A stretch of DNA of 9,217 nucleotides from Candidatus Avimicrobium faecavium. GTDB lineage: Bacteria > Bacillota > Clostridia > Oscillospirales > Ruminococcaceae. Made by a program: the position numbers and the translations under genes. The stretch lies in contig CAJFQR010000097.1 in assembly GCA_904419105.1 (NCBI GenBank), positions 1-9,217 of the forward strand, given 5' to 3'. A model generated the notes under the pieces. It had not been told where the DNA came from and made no database searches. It saw nothing but the letters and a program-made list of their open reading frames with translations. Shown here piece by piece: positions 1-6,178 of the stretch; the stretch's first letter is position 1; each line of letters opens with the position of its first letter.

Positions 1-667
1 TAAGCTCTCTCCGCCAGGCCGCCAAACTGTTCTGCTGGGTCCGGGGCTGGATAAGCAGGATATAAAGGCCTAACAAGGTCCTCTGCCAGCGCCCATCGGC
101 CAGCTCATCGGCGCGCAGCCAGCAGAAACCGCCGAACAGGAGGAGGCCGACCAGGCACTCCCCGAGGGCGAGACGGCGCATCCGGTCAAGACTTTGAAGC
201 GGTGCGGCGAGGGACGGATCCGGTGGCGCAGGCTGCGGCGGCGGGGCGTCCAGATGCCGGCCCACCCGCCAGAGCAGCAGCTCGCCGATCAGATGGACCG
301 CCGCACCGATGAGATAAACCCGCAGCGTATGGGTGGAACCGAGGGCGAGGAATTCCACCAGCGGGATCAGCAGACAGCTGGCCAGACCGCGGCGCTGGGA
401 GCGCAGGGTATCCCGGCGGCCCTCCTCAATGCGGGCAGCGGGAACGCTCCCGGGCCGCCAGAGGTCCCGGATCAGCCGGCCGGAGAGGGTGAGCCAGAGG
501 GCCGGGAAGAGCAGAGCCAGGAACCCGGCGGCCCGCTCGATCTCCGATCCGCCGGAACGCCAGTAGGTGGTAAAGCCGCTGATGCCCCAGAGGGCATAAA
601 AAAGGATGAGCAGCAGGGCATCGGAACGGCACCGGGCACGGTTTTCCTGTGGAGGGGCAAAGCGCAT
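1..667 (-). CDS. Partial multi-pass membrane protein, unknown function (C-terminus beyond window)
   Basis: The frame is open from an ATG at 667 to the window edge (222 codons), so the 3' end is missing. I chose the ATG at 667 (protein begins MRFAPPQENRAR) because AAAGGAG lies 8 nt upstream. Another ATG two codons earlier, at 673, sits only 2 nt from that site. Hydrophobic stretches fall near residues 17-35 (LLLILFYALWGISG), 45-65, 95-110, 117-133 and 170-200, with Arg-rich loops between them. It is the fourth gene of a tightly spaced operon, 21 nt after the stop of the 85-aa gene. A segment reading SLDxMRRxA followed by hydrophobic helices and QQN resembles LETLEAMRTRA...EYQQY near the end of the 318-aa protein of the same operon, so the two may be distant paralogs. 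I recognise no catalytic motif. Confident as a gene, not as to function. Confidence 0.8.
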   Translation of the reverse strand, partial: MRFAPPQENRARCRSDALLLILFYALWGISGFTTYWRSGGSEIERAAGFLALLFPALWLTLSGRLIRDLWRPGSVPAARIEEGRRDTLRSQRRGLASCLLIPLVEFLALGSTHTLRVYLIGAAVHLIGELLLWRVGRHLDAPPPQPAPPDPSLAAPLQSLDRMRRLALGECLVGLLLFGGFCWLRADELADGRWQRTLLGLYILLIQPRTQQNSLAAWRREL

Positions 668-688
668 CGTCATCTCTCCTTTCAGCGG

Positions 689-946
689 TCAGTGCTCCGC
701 GAGTCGGACGGTGAGGGTTCGGATAAAGCGGCGGTAGAGACCTTCATAGACCAGATAGCAGGCCACCGCCAGCACGAGCCAGAGCAGCGCCAGCGGCGAC
801 TCGCTCTGTATAAGATCGATGATCACAGCCAGCGGAGCCAGCAGGACCTGGGTCATCTGCTGCTCCCGGTGGGTCCCAAGCTGTTCCCGCAGCGCAGCAA
901 GGGCGGGGCCGGCCTCCCCGGAGACAGTGAGCTGCCGCCGGATCAT
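689..946 (-). CDS. Small membrane protein, 85 aa, unknown function
   Basis: The ATG start at 946 lies 14 nt after the stop of the 228-aa gene, so translational coupling is likely; no good ribosome binding site precedes it. A TTG at 985 in the same frame would add 13 residues overlapping the upstream gene, but it also lacks a binding site. The first half (MIRRQLTVSGEAGPALAALR onward) is soluble, amphipathic and charged. A hydrophobic region at about residues 32-45 (VLLAPLAVIIDLI) and a second at about 51-68 (LALLWLVLAVACYLVYEG) give one or two membrane segments. The tail is basic (YRRFIRTLTVR). It is the third gene of the membrane-protein operon. It could also be a displaced C-terminal piece of the preceding protein after a frameshift, but nothing in the sequence demands that. 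Confidence 0.65.
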   Translation of the reverse strand: MIRRQLTVSGEAGPALAALREQLGTHREQQMTQVLLAPLAVIIDLIQSESPLALLWLVLAVACYLVYEGLYRRFIRTLTVRLAEH

Positions 947-960
947 CCGCCCGCAATGGA

Positions 961-1647
961 TCAGGCCAGCTGCCTGCCCAGGCAAATTATCAGCGTGAGG
1001 ACATTGGGCACCGCCCGCGGACGAAACGCAACCATATCAAAGTGAAAACCAAAGAACAGAATCAGCGGGAGGAGCACCAGCGCTTCAAGGATACCTGCCG
1101 CAAGGAACTGCCGGGTCTGACAGTATAGGGGATCATAGACTGGCGGATCCTCGGCAAGTGGAGCAGGCGTCGCCACCAAACAAGGGAGCTGCCGCTCCAT
1201 CCAGCTAAGGACAGCGAAATCCAGCAGCCAGAGCAACCCGAACACCACCGCCATTGGCCAGGCGTGCAGCGTACGATGGCGGCTCCACTCCAGCAGGAGC
1301 AGCAGCGGGATCACCGGCAGCTCCCGGGGCAGCTGATTCCGGGCCCGTATGAGGGTCTTCGTGAGGGTTTCAGTAAGGGCGGAGGCGTCCGGCTGGGCGG
1401 CTTTCCGGGCGGCATCGATTGCCTCGTTACAGGTCCAGGCCACCCAGACGGGCAGAAAGGCAGTGGACAGGCAGGCCAGGCCTCCATACCAGTAACCGGG
1501 CACATCATAGGGCAGGCGCAGCGGTCCAAGGGACACCAGCCCGGCGCAGAATATGGCAAACCACAGGCAGAACACTACTTGCACAGCCGCAAAGAGGGCC
1601 AGCCGGGTGACAGATCGTTTCAGAGTGTGGAAACCGTTAGACAACAT
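961..1647 (-). CDS. Integral membrane protein, 228 aa, unknown function
   Basis: The start is the ATG at 1647, preceded by AAAAGGAGG with 8 nt spacing. The frame is open eight codons further upstream but has no binding site there. The protein begins MLSNGFHTLKRSVTRLALFA. Hydrophobic segments lie around residues 14-40, 52-72, 128-150, 180-200 and 212-225, with a weaker one near 110. A long polar stretch (about 75-107) contains alternating acidic and basic residues and may form a cytoplasmic helix. It is the second gene of the operon, 20 nt after the 318-aa gene. No conserved family motif is recognised. It could be a membrane component of a transporter or a sensor, but that would be a guess. 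Confidence 0.8.
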   Translation of the reverse strand: MLSNGFHTLKRSVTRLALFAAVQVVFCLWFAIFCAGLVSLGPLRLPYDVPGYWYGGLACLSTAFLPVWVAWTCNEAIDAARKAAQPDASALTETLTKTLIRARNQLPRELPVIPLLLLLEWSRHRTLHAWPMAVVFGLLWLLDFAVLSWMERQLPCLVATPAPLAEDPPVYDPLYCQTRQFLAAGILEALVLLPLILFFGFHFDMVAFRPRAVPNVLTLIICLGRQLA

Positions 1648-1667
1648 CGTAGGCCCTCCTTTTGCAC

Positions 1668-2624
1668 TCACCCCTGAGGCAGATAGTCGCCAAGGGGCTG
1701 GTAGATACGATACTGCTGGTATTCGGCGGCGAACCAGACGCCCAGATAGATCAGATAGGACAGCGCATAGCTGGGAAGGTCTGTGAGCGTGAGCCCGGGG
1801 AGCCCGGTGAGCAGGCCGGAGAGCTGGATGGCAAAGAGGATCGCGGCCCGGGTGCGCATCGCCTCGAGGGTCTCCAGCCGGGCGGCGGCAAAGCGCAGGA
1901 GGGCGTCCGGTGAGCCGGAGCCGGTCTGGGCGAAGTTTTTGCTGATGCCGCTGGCCGCCAGGAAGAGGAAGAGCACCTCCAGCCAGTTGAGGGGCAGTTC
2001 ACGCACCACCGGCAGATAGATGCCAACCAGCGAAAAGACAAACAGGCCGAGCCAGAGCTTTCGGGCAGAGGCGTACCGGCCGGACAGCTGGGCAAGGAGC
2101 TCCGCCGGGGGCTGCAGCAGCTCCCGGGCAGGAAGAGCCGGCGGAGCGGGCATCTGGAGGGCCCTTTTCAGCAGGAGCTGGGCCAGTGTGGTGAACAGGC
2201 AGCCGCCGAGCAGCACCCCGTAGCCCCAGAGGGCGGTGGTATCGGAGATAAGCAAATAGTCTAAGAAAAAGATAAACAGCGGGGCAAAGAGCAACATCAT
2301 CGCCCAGTAGGTGATGAGGCCGTCCCGGCGCACCCGGTCCAGCTGCTGAAAGACGGCGGCGGGGACTGGGGCGGCGTCCAGCGAGCGAACCAGCCGCCAC
2401 AGATGCCAGACCCACCGGGCCAGCGCCATCGCTCCGGCGGCGGCCAGATAGCGGCCGACAAGCGTCCCCCAGGCCGGGCCGAGGTTGGTCAGGGAGGCCG
2501 GCGGGAGCGAGATCGGGGGCAGCGGCGGCCAGAAGTGCACCGCCACCGCCCCGGCGGCTACAGCGGCGGCGACAGCGATGAGCGGATACAGGGCGGTCCG
2601 CAGACGGGTGGTGGATTCGGTCAT
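1668..2624 (-). CDS. Integral membrane protein, 318 aa, about eight helices, unknown function
   Basis: The ATG at 2624 follows a long A-rich ribosome binding site (AAAAAAAGGAGG) at 7 nt. It is the first gene of the membrane operon, about 115 nt downstream of a predicted promoter start. Hydrophobic segments lie near residues 11-31, 50-75, 103-125, 130-152, 190-210, 214-230, 258-278 and 285-305. The loop between the fourth and fifth is Pro/Ala/Leu-rich and soluble (about residues 155-185). The sequence LETLEAMRTRA ahead of the last two helices recurs in degenerate form in the partial gene at the window edge. There are no recognisable ATP-binding, permease-signature or peptidase motifs. The gene is secure from its start signals, length and spacing. 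The function is not. Confidence 0.85.
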   Translation of the reverse strand: MTESTTRLRTALYPLIAVAAAVAAGAVAVHFWPPLPPISLPPASLTNLGPAWGTLVGRYLAAAGAMALARWVWHLWRLVRSLDAAPVPAAVFQQLDRVRRDGLITYWAMMLLFAPLFIFFLDYLLISDTTALWGYGVLLGGCLFTTLAQLLLKRALQMPAPPALPARELLQPPAELLAQLSGRYASARKLWLGLFVFSLVGIYLPVVRELPLNWLEVLFLFLAASGISKNFAQTGSGSPDALLRFAAARLETLEAMRTRAAILFAIQLSGLLTGLPGLTLTDLPSYALSYLIYLGVWFAAEYQQYRIYQPLGDYLPQG

Positions 2625-2745
2625 AGGGATCCCTCCTTTTTTTCTCTATATACCATAGACGCCGCTGAGGGGAAAACCTAACAGGGTCTCCCGAAAAAAA
2701 TTTCTGTTTTTGGGGGAAAAGCGTCTCTTTTCCTCTTTTTTCTTC

Positions 2746-2774
2746 AGCATAGCACAGCAGTGGAGTGCTGTCTA
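2746..2774 (-). promoter_or_regulatory. Sigma-A type extended -10 promoter of the membrane-protein operon
   Basis: On the minus strand, TAGACA (2774-2769) is followed after exactly 17 nt by TATGCT (2751-2746). The -10 is preceded by TG-C, giving an extended -10. Predicted transcription starts near 2739, about 115 nt before the first ATG. The leader contains a 7-bp inverted repeat (GGAAAAG / CTTTTCC) of unknown relevance. Confidence 0.6.
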
Positions 2775-2811
2775 TTGGAGAGATGCACAACAATAGGGGC
2801 GGTTTTTGCAC

Positions 2812-2842
2812 AAAAAAACCGCGGGGCTCTAACGCTCCGCGG
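2812..2842 (-). terminator. Rho-independent terminator after the 66-aa gene
   Basis: On the minus strand CCGCGG pairs with a second CCGCGG across a 12-nt loop that may itself pair, followed immediately by seven T residues. It lies 18 nt past the stop of the 66-aa gene and upstream of the membrane-operon promoter, so it separates the two transcription units. Confidence 0.7.
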
Positions 2843-2859
2843 CATGAGGCTGTCCTGGA

Positions 2860-3060
2860 TCAGGCGGAAAGGAGGGCGGATAGACTGTGCCGGAGGCGCC
2901 GGCAGCCGAGGGCGAAGATCAGATACCCCAGCAGACAGAAGGCCAGCGCGAGCAGGATGTATGCCGTACCGGCCAGCACAAATTCGATTACGGCCAGCAC
3001 CGGGGAGAGCACCATACACCCTCTGAGGTTGCGCAGGCTCCGTGCGATCTGATGCTCCAT
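2860..3060 (-). CDS. Small membrane protein, 66 aa, unknown function
   Basis: The ATG at 3060 gives a 66-residue protein beginning MEHQIARSLRNLRG. A very hydrophobic stretch from about residue 16 to 50 (VLAVIEFVLAGTAYILLALA and on) could be two helices or one long hairpin. The end is basic then apolar (GCRRLRHSLSALLSA). The frame is open upstream to 3168, but that extension would run across a strong terminator hairpin and overlap the upstream gene, so it is rejected. No convincing ribosome binding site precedes the ATG; the only AGGAGG nearby sits inside the hairpin at 3078-3108. An internal ATG at codon 16 is an alternative. A terminator follows the gene. Moderately confident that it is coding; function unknown. 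Confidence 0.5.
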   Translation of the reverse strand: MEHQIARSLRNLRGCMVLSPVLAVIEFVLAGTAYILLALAFCLLGYLIFALGCRRLRHSLSALLSA

Positions 3061-3069
3061 AAACTGCCC

Positions 3070-3108
3070 AAAGCAAAACGCCGCAGGAAGTCCGGCCTCC
3101 TGCGGCGT
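3070..3108 (-). terminator. Strong Rho-independent terminator after the 300-aa secreted protein gene
   Basis: A perfect 11-bp stem (ACGCCGCAGGA / TCCTGCGGCGT) with a 9-nt loop begins 13 nt after the TGA of the secreted-protein gene. An interrupted T-tract (TTTTGCTTT) follows. The 5' arm and loop contain AGGAGG, so in read-through RNA this hairpin would also bury a potential ribosome binding site near the next gene. Confidence 0.75.
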
Positions 3109-3121
3109 CTGGGTAGGTGGT

Positions 3122-4024
3122 TCAGTCCACCGGGGTGGATTCGGGGATCCGCTCCTCGGTGAAGACATAGCGGCCGAGGTTGGTCACCGACAGGGTGATG
3201 GACTGGGTCTCCGGGTCGTATACCGCCGGCACATGGTAGAGCCGCCCGTAGAGGTAGCGGTAGGCGTAGACCGTCCCGGTAAAGGGGGTGCGGGCGCCGG
3301 AGAGATCGACGGTGAGTTTGCCGTTCTCAAAGTTGCCGCCGCCGGGGAACCCGAAGTAGACCGCCGGAGCTCCGTCCAGATAGCGGCGCACCGCCGGAAT
3401 GGTCGATGTATCCACCGAGAAGTCCACGACGCCCTGCGCAGTGAGGGTGCCGGTAAAGCTCCAGCCGTCGCCGGTGAAGGTCACCGGGCGCCAGCTGTTC
3501 AGCCGGGCCAGGTCCATCTGCTGGCGGACGGTGTAGAGAGGCATATACCATTTGACCTCCACCGGCTCTCCGGCCTGCCAGCTGCCGCTGTTGGCCTGGC
3601 GCAGCCCCGCCCGGACGGTGAAGCTGCCGCTGAGTCCGTCCGCATCGGTGAGGGTGAGCTGAGCCGTGTGAGTCCCGCCGTCCCGGAGGGAGCGGCCGGC
3701 CATATCCAGCTTGAGATAGGTGCGGCCGTTCCAGCCGGTGAGGGCGGCCTCGTCAAACAGAGAGGCACCGGTTTCGACGGTGAGGGTCAGGGTGTCCGCG
3801 GCCTCCTCCCGCAGCGTGCGGGTGACGCCGTCCACCGTGCGTTCCACCGGGAAGTAGTAGGTCTCGTCCGGCTGGAGCAGGCTGATGGTGGCGGAGACGC
3901 CGGCGTCCATGCCGAGGGAGAGGCCGTCCGGTGTGGTGTCGGCATAGGACAGGCGCACGCCCGCCGGGAAGAGGAGCGCCGCGGCCGCAAAGAGGGCCGC
4001 AGCCTTGGTAAACAGTTTCTGCAT
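3122..4024 (-). CDS. Secreted beta-rich protein, 300 aa, distant paralog of the NPDTGR proteins
   Basis: The ATG at 4024 follows AAGGAGG at 10 nt. Residues 1-28 form a signal peptide (basic MQKLFTK, an Ala/Leu core, predicted cleavage after LSYA). The mature protein has no further hydrophobic segment and alternates polar and apolar residues, as in beta-sandwich domains. Around residues 95-155 it reads like an Ig-like or cell-surface repeat (TYLKLDMAGRSL, HTAQLTLTDADG). The last 75 residues (FPGGGNFENG, YLYGRLYHVPAVYDP, TLSVTNLGRYVFTEE) match the pattern at the ends of the 408-aa and 330-aa proteins here: F-x-x-x-P/G-x-F, then Y-x-V, then L-x-x-Y-x-x-S/T-D/E. Unlike them it stops directly after this module (PESTPVD), without Ser-rich linker or NPDTG motif. 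It is likely exported and either released or held in the wall by interactions. Ligand or enzymatic role unknown. Confidence 0.85.
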   Translation of the reverse strand: MQKLFTKAAALFAAAALLFPAGVRLSYADTTPDGLSLGMDAGVSATISLLQPDETYYFPVERTVDGVTRTLREEAADTLTLTVETGASLFDEAALTGWNGRTYLKLDMAGRSLRDGGTHTAQLTLTDADGLSGSFTVRAGLRQANSGSWQAGEPVEVKWYMPLYTVRQQMDLARLNSWRPVTFTGDGWSFTGTLTAQGVVDFSVDTSTIPAVRRYLDGAPAVYFGFPGGGNFENGKLTVDLSGARTPFTGTVYAYRYLYGRLYHVPAVYDPETQSITLSVTNLGRYVFTEERIPESTPVD

Positions 4025-4090
4025 TGGGATTGTACCTCCTTGTAGCCGCCTGCGGCGGCGCAGTGATCCCGCCGATCTGGCGGCAAGGCC

Positions 4091-4120
4091 ATTCTACCAT
4101 GGCGAAGGCCTGCTGCTCAA
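4091..4120 (-). promoter_or_regulatory. Possible proximal promoter of the 300-aa secreted protein gene
   Basis: On the minus strand TTGAGC (4120-4115) and TAGAAT (4096-4091) are separated by 18 nt, giving a leader of about 60 nt to the ATG. The -35 is only 4 of 6, so this is a weaker call than the distal promoter at 4232-4260. Confidence 0.35.
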
Positions 4121-4231
4121 TAGGAGGTTGTTACCACTTTGTAATCTATTTTCCCGGCAAAACCGCCGCAAAAAAGCCCCGGCGCTTACAGAGACTGGCA
4201 AAAAACTCGCCAACTTGTGATATTTTTGCAA

Positions 4232-4260
4232 AATATACGATTTGTATCCAATTGTATCAA
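4232..4260 (-). promoter_or_regulatory. Distal sigma-A promoter of the 300-aa secreted protein gene
   Basis: On the minus strand TTGATA (4260-4255), a 17-nt A/T-rich spacer, and TATATT (4237-4232). The local AT richness contrasts with the GC-rich genes around it. Transcription would start near 4225, giving a leader of about 200 nt. It lies just downstream of the terminator at 4305-4335, consistent with a new transcription unit. Confidence 0.65.
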
Positions 4261-4304
4261 GAAGATCAAACCGTTCTCTCCCCCATACAGTTGGACGGAC
4301 ACCG

Positions 4305-4335
4305 AAAAAAGAGCCGCACAAGGCGGCTCTTTTTC
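4305..4335. terminator. Bidirectional Rho-independent terminator ending the array transcript
   Basis: GAGCCGC and GCGGCTC form a 7-bp GC stem with a 5-nt loop, flanked by six A on the left and five T on the right. It can therefore terminate RNA from either direction. For the 408-aa gene (stop at 4787) this is the first U-tract terminator, so its mRNA would carry the whole hairpin array as a 3' untranslated region of about 450 nt. Confidence 0.75.
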
Positions 4336-4362
4336 ACGCTTATTGGATACAGCTCCGGCGAG

Positions 4363-4803
4363 GTTTTACGCAGTCAAAACTCGTTGAGGAAGCCGCCACA
4401 GGTGGCTTCCGACGGATACTGGAAGATTTTTTCGGCCAGCCAAGGCGATGTTTTGACGCAGTCAAAACTCGTTGAGGAAGCCACAGCAGGTGGCTGACGG
4501 ATACCGGAAGATTTTTTATCGGCCGGTCAAGGCGATGTTTTGACGCAGTCAAAACTCGTTGAGGAAGCCACCACAGGTGGCTTCCGACGGATACTGGAAG
4601 ACTTTTTATCTGCCAGTCAAGGCGATGTTTTGACGCAGTCAAAACTCGTTGAGGAAGTCACAGCAGGTGGCTTCCGACGGATACCGGAAGATTTTTTATC
4701 GGCCAGCCAAGGCGATGTTTTGACGCAGTCAAAACTCGTTGAGGAAGCCACCACGGATGGCTTCCGACGGATACTGGTCGATACATTTATCGACCAGTAT
4801 CCG
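4363..4803. repeat. Tandem array of 87-90 bp units, each made of three hairpin modules
   Basis: Five tandem copies, with period 87, 87, 90 and 90 nt measured at module A. Module A is GTTTTGAC-GCA-GTCAAAAC (4363-4380 degenerate, then 4450-4468, 4537-4555, 4627-4645, 4717-4735). Module B is GAAGCCACC-ACA-GGTGGCTTC and variants (for example 4389-4409 and 4564-4584). Several substitutions in B keep pairing through G-U pairs or a shorter stem with a larger loop. Module C is an imperfect palindrome CTGG..GAT....ATC..CCAG. It is degenerate in the four distal copies and perfect and extended in the copy touching the 408-aa gene (4768-4803). Connecting sequences are also conserved, so there are no unique spacers. 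The array lies between the stop codon and the terminator of the 408-aa gene and holds no credible gene. Confidence 0.9.
4768..4803. repeat. Perfect 16-bp palindrome containing the stop codon of the NPDTGR gene
   Basis: The arms 4768-4783 and 4788-4803 are exact reverse complements around a 4-nt loop. On the minus strand the 5' arm encodes the D-T-G-R residues and most of the TAA stop (4789-4787). The first half, GGATACTGG, is the start of array module C, so the coding end of the gene and the repeat are physically fused. There is no T-tract after it, so it is not a classical terminator. Confidence 0.9.
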
Positions 4804-6013
4804 GGTTGACCTTACCCCCGGTGCTGCCAGTGCTCGAGCTGCTGGAAGAGCTGGAGGAACTGCTCTCCGTCTCCGAACTGGACTCGACATTCTTCAGGCG
4901 GATATCCGAGGCCACATAGCTGGTGAGCTGAATGGTGCGATAGGCCAGATAGCCCTCATCGGTGGTGGTGGTGTCCAGCTCGGTGAGAGAGCCGTCCCGC
5001 TCCACCTCATAGAGGTAGTTCATATCCTTGTCCTTGATGACCAGGTCGGAGTTGGCGGCAAAACTGGGCCGGCCGGGGAAGGAGATGCACACCAGGTCGG
5101 CATTCGGGTTATCAGAGGACACCTCCGAATTGGTCACGGTGGAGTAGCTCAGGTCAAAGGGTCTCTCCCGGCTGGAGGAGAACTTGCCCAGGTACTCGGC
5201 GGTGTTGCCGAAGTGGAGCAGCGAGCGGGACACATCGCCGCCGGCCATGACCAGAGGCATCGAGTTGTCCACATCGTACTCGTCATCGTCGATGACATCG
5301 TAGTCGGTGCTGGCGATTTCAAATTCCTCCACCGAGATGGTGGTGGTGTAGACACGGTCGCCGGATTCGAGGGTCTTAGTTATACCATCGTCGCGTTCAT
5401 CGTCGACTTCGTCCTCGGAGAGCCCTTCAATAAAACCTCCGTCAAAATCGGTGGGATCTTCCTCACTGTACCGCTGAAGATTGCGCAGGCTGATTGAAGT
5501 ATTTAGATACGGACCAGCCGCTTCAATCATTTCCGCCGTCTCATATTCATACTCATCTGCCATCGAGCGGTTAATCTCGGCGTCCTCGCGGTCGATGCCC
5601 TTCTCCTCCACCTTGATGAGGATATAGGCGGTCTGGTCGCCGTCGTAGGTGTCGAGGTTCCGCTTGACATCGAGGGTGAGGTAGTAGATACCGTCGGAGC
5701 CCTTGACCACATCGACCTCGCTGAACTTCTTGTTGCCGGCCTTACCGTCCTCTGCGTCCTCGGCGGGGACATACTCGGACGCGGAGATCTTCCAGACATC
5801 AGCGGATTCCTCGTTGAAGTAGTCGCTGCCGTCGAGGATCGGGATGCGGTACTCATTGCCGGGCACCAGCACATTGCCCCCATCCAGCACATCATAATCC
5901 AGTGTGACCCAGCCGCCAAATTCGATATAGTCATAGCTGGAAGCGGCGAAGGACACGGTGGCCGAGCTGACTGCCATGCAGGCGGCCAGCGCCAGCGCAA
6001 CCATTCGTTTCAT
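4787..6013 (-). CDS. Secreted acidic protein, 408 aa, Ser-rich linker and C-terminal NPDTGR
   Basis: The ATG at 6013 follows GGAGG at 8 nt. Residues 1-23 are a signal peptide (MKRMVALALAACMAV..., cleavage after SFA). The mature protein is strongly acidic and has no membrane helix. It aligns by eye with the 330-aa protein at 8119-9111: an N-terminal YIEFGGWVTLDYD-type strand, a middle segment (IYYLTLDV, QTAYILIKVEE), ISVEEFEIASTDYDV against LSVEYGYNTDKFDV, a HFGN segment, and FPGRPSF...YLYEVERDG...LTSYVASDIRL against FENEPTF...FIYEVTADG...LKSYAISDVEL. Residues 376-402 are a Ser/Thr/Glu/Gly linker, encoded with mixed Ser codons and so not a microsatellite. The protein ends NPDTGR. NPxTG-like motifs are typical sortase sites, but here no hydrophobic segment or basic tail follows. 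A matrix or surface protein is likely; exact role unknown. Confidence 0.88.
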   Translation of the reverse strand: MKRMVALALAACMAVSSATVSFAASSYDYIEFGGWVTLDYDVLDGGNVLVPGNEYRIPILDGSDYFNEESADVWKISASEYVPAEDAEDGKAGNKKFSEVDVVKGSDGIYYLTLDVKRNLDTYDGDQTAYILIKVEEKGIDREDAEINRSMADEYEYETAEMIEAAGPYLNTSISLRNLQRYSEEDPTDFDGGFIEGLSEDEVDDERDDGITKTLESGDRVYTTTISVEEFEIASTDYDVIDDDEYDVDNSMPLVMAGGDVSRSLLHFGNTAEYLGKFSSSRERPFDLSYSTVTNSEVSSDNPNADLVCISFPGRPSFAANSDLVIKDKDMNYLYEVERDGSLTELDTTTTDEGYLAYRTIQLTSYVASDIRLKNVESSSETESSSSSSSSSSSTGSTGGKVNPDTGR

Positions 6014-6030
6014 ATTCTTTCCCTCCTGAC

Positions 6031-6065
6031 TGCCCGTGGCTGCCGGTTCTCCGCCGGGCCGGGCA
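6031..6065 (-). promoter_or_regulatory. GC-rich stem-loop in the leader of the 408-aa gene
   Basis: TGCCCG and CGGGCA close a 35-nt element with an inner CCGG/CCGG pairing. It sits between the predicted start of transcription (about 6075) and the ribosome binding site. The 330-aa paralog has a similarly placed leader hairpin. It may protect the 5' end of the mRNA; this is inference. Confidence 0.4.
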
Positions 6066-6081
6066 TCCTTTCTGTAAGTTC

Positions 6082-6110
6082 ATTATATCCCATCTCACTG
6101 CAAAAGAAAA
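6082..6110 (-). promoter_or_regulatory. Promoter of the 408-aa secreted protein gene
   Basis: A perfect TATAAT -10 lies at 6087-6082 on the minus strand. The hexamer 17 nt upstream (TTTTCT, 6110-6105) is a weak -35 with 3 of 6 matches. Predicted transcription starts near 6075, a leader of about 60 nt. The -10 is convincing, the -35 is not, so an activator may be needed. Confidence 0.5.
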
Positions 6111-6146
6111 GCACCTTTCGCAGCCGGAACAAAGATTTTCGCAGGG

Positions 6147-6178
6147 AAAAATTACCGGAGCGGCGGGCTCACACCGCC
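6147..6178 (-). terminator. Weak candidate terminator at the end of the lipoprotein gene
   Basis: GGCGG (6178-6174) can pair with CCGCC (6166-6162) across the stop codon. A short T run (AATTTTT) follows 8 nt beyond the stem. The short stem and the gap before the T run make this uncertain. Confidence 0.3.

Noticed and set aside
194..1045. Plus-strand frame of 283 aa at the start of the window
   Set aside because: The product is Gln/Arg/Gly/Pro-rich and low in hydrophobic residues. It lies opposite the membrane-protein operon, whose frames give sensible helices and ribosome binding sites.
689..1647. A single gene split by frameshift (228-aa plus 85-aa frames)
   Set aside because: The two frames are offset, but the 228-aa product has a natural stop and the next ATG follows after 14 nt. 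With no homolog to compare, separate genes are the simpler reading.
2648..2675. Second promoter close to the 318-aa gene (TATATA near 2650)
   Set aside because: No acceptable -35 lies at 16-18 nt, and the start would fall too close to the ribosome binding site.
3233..4045. Plus-strand frame of 270 aa opposite the 300-aa secreted protein
   Set aside because: The minus-strand frame has a signal peptide, ribosome binding site, promoter and terminator; this one has none.
4363..4803. CRISPR array
   Set aside because: All parts of each 87-90 bp unit are conserved, including linkers; there are no unique spacers of regular length and no cas genes nearby.
4363..4803. Integron attC cassette array
   Set aside because: Units contain no gene cassettes, and the attC core pattern (RYYYAAC with GTTRRRY at the ends) is not met.
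4540..4809. Repeat protein encoded by the array on the plus strand (89 aa)
   Set aside because: The open frame arises only because the period is 90 nt in these copies; earlier copies are 87-88 nt with disrupted frames. There is no ribosome binding site, and palindromic structure explains the conservation better.
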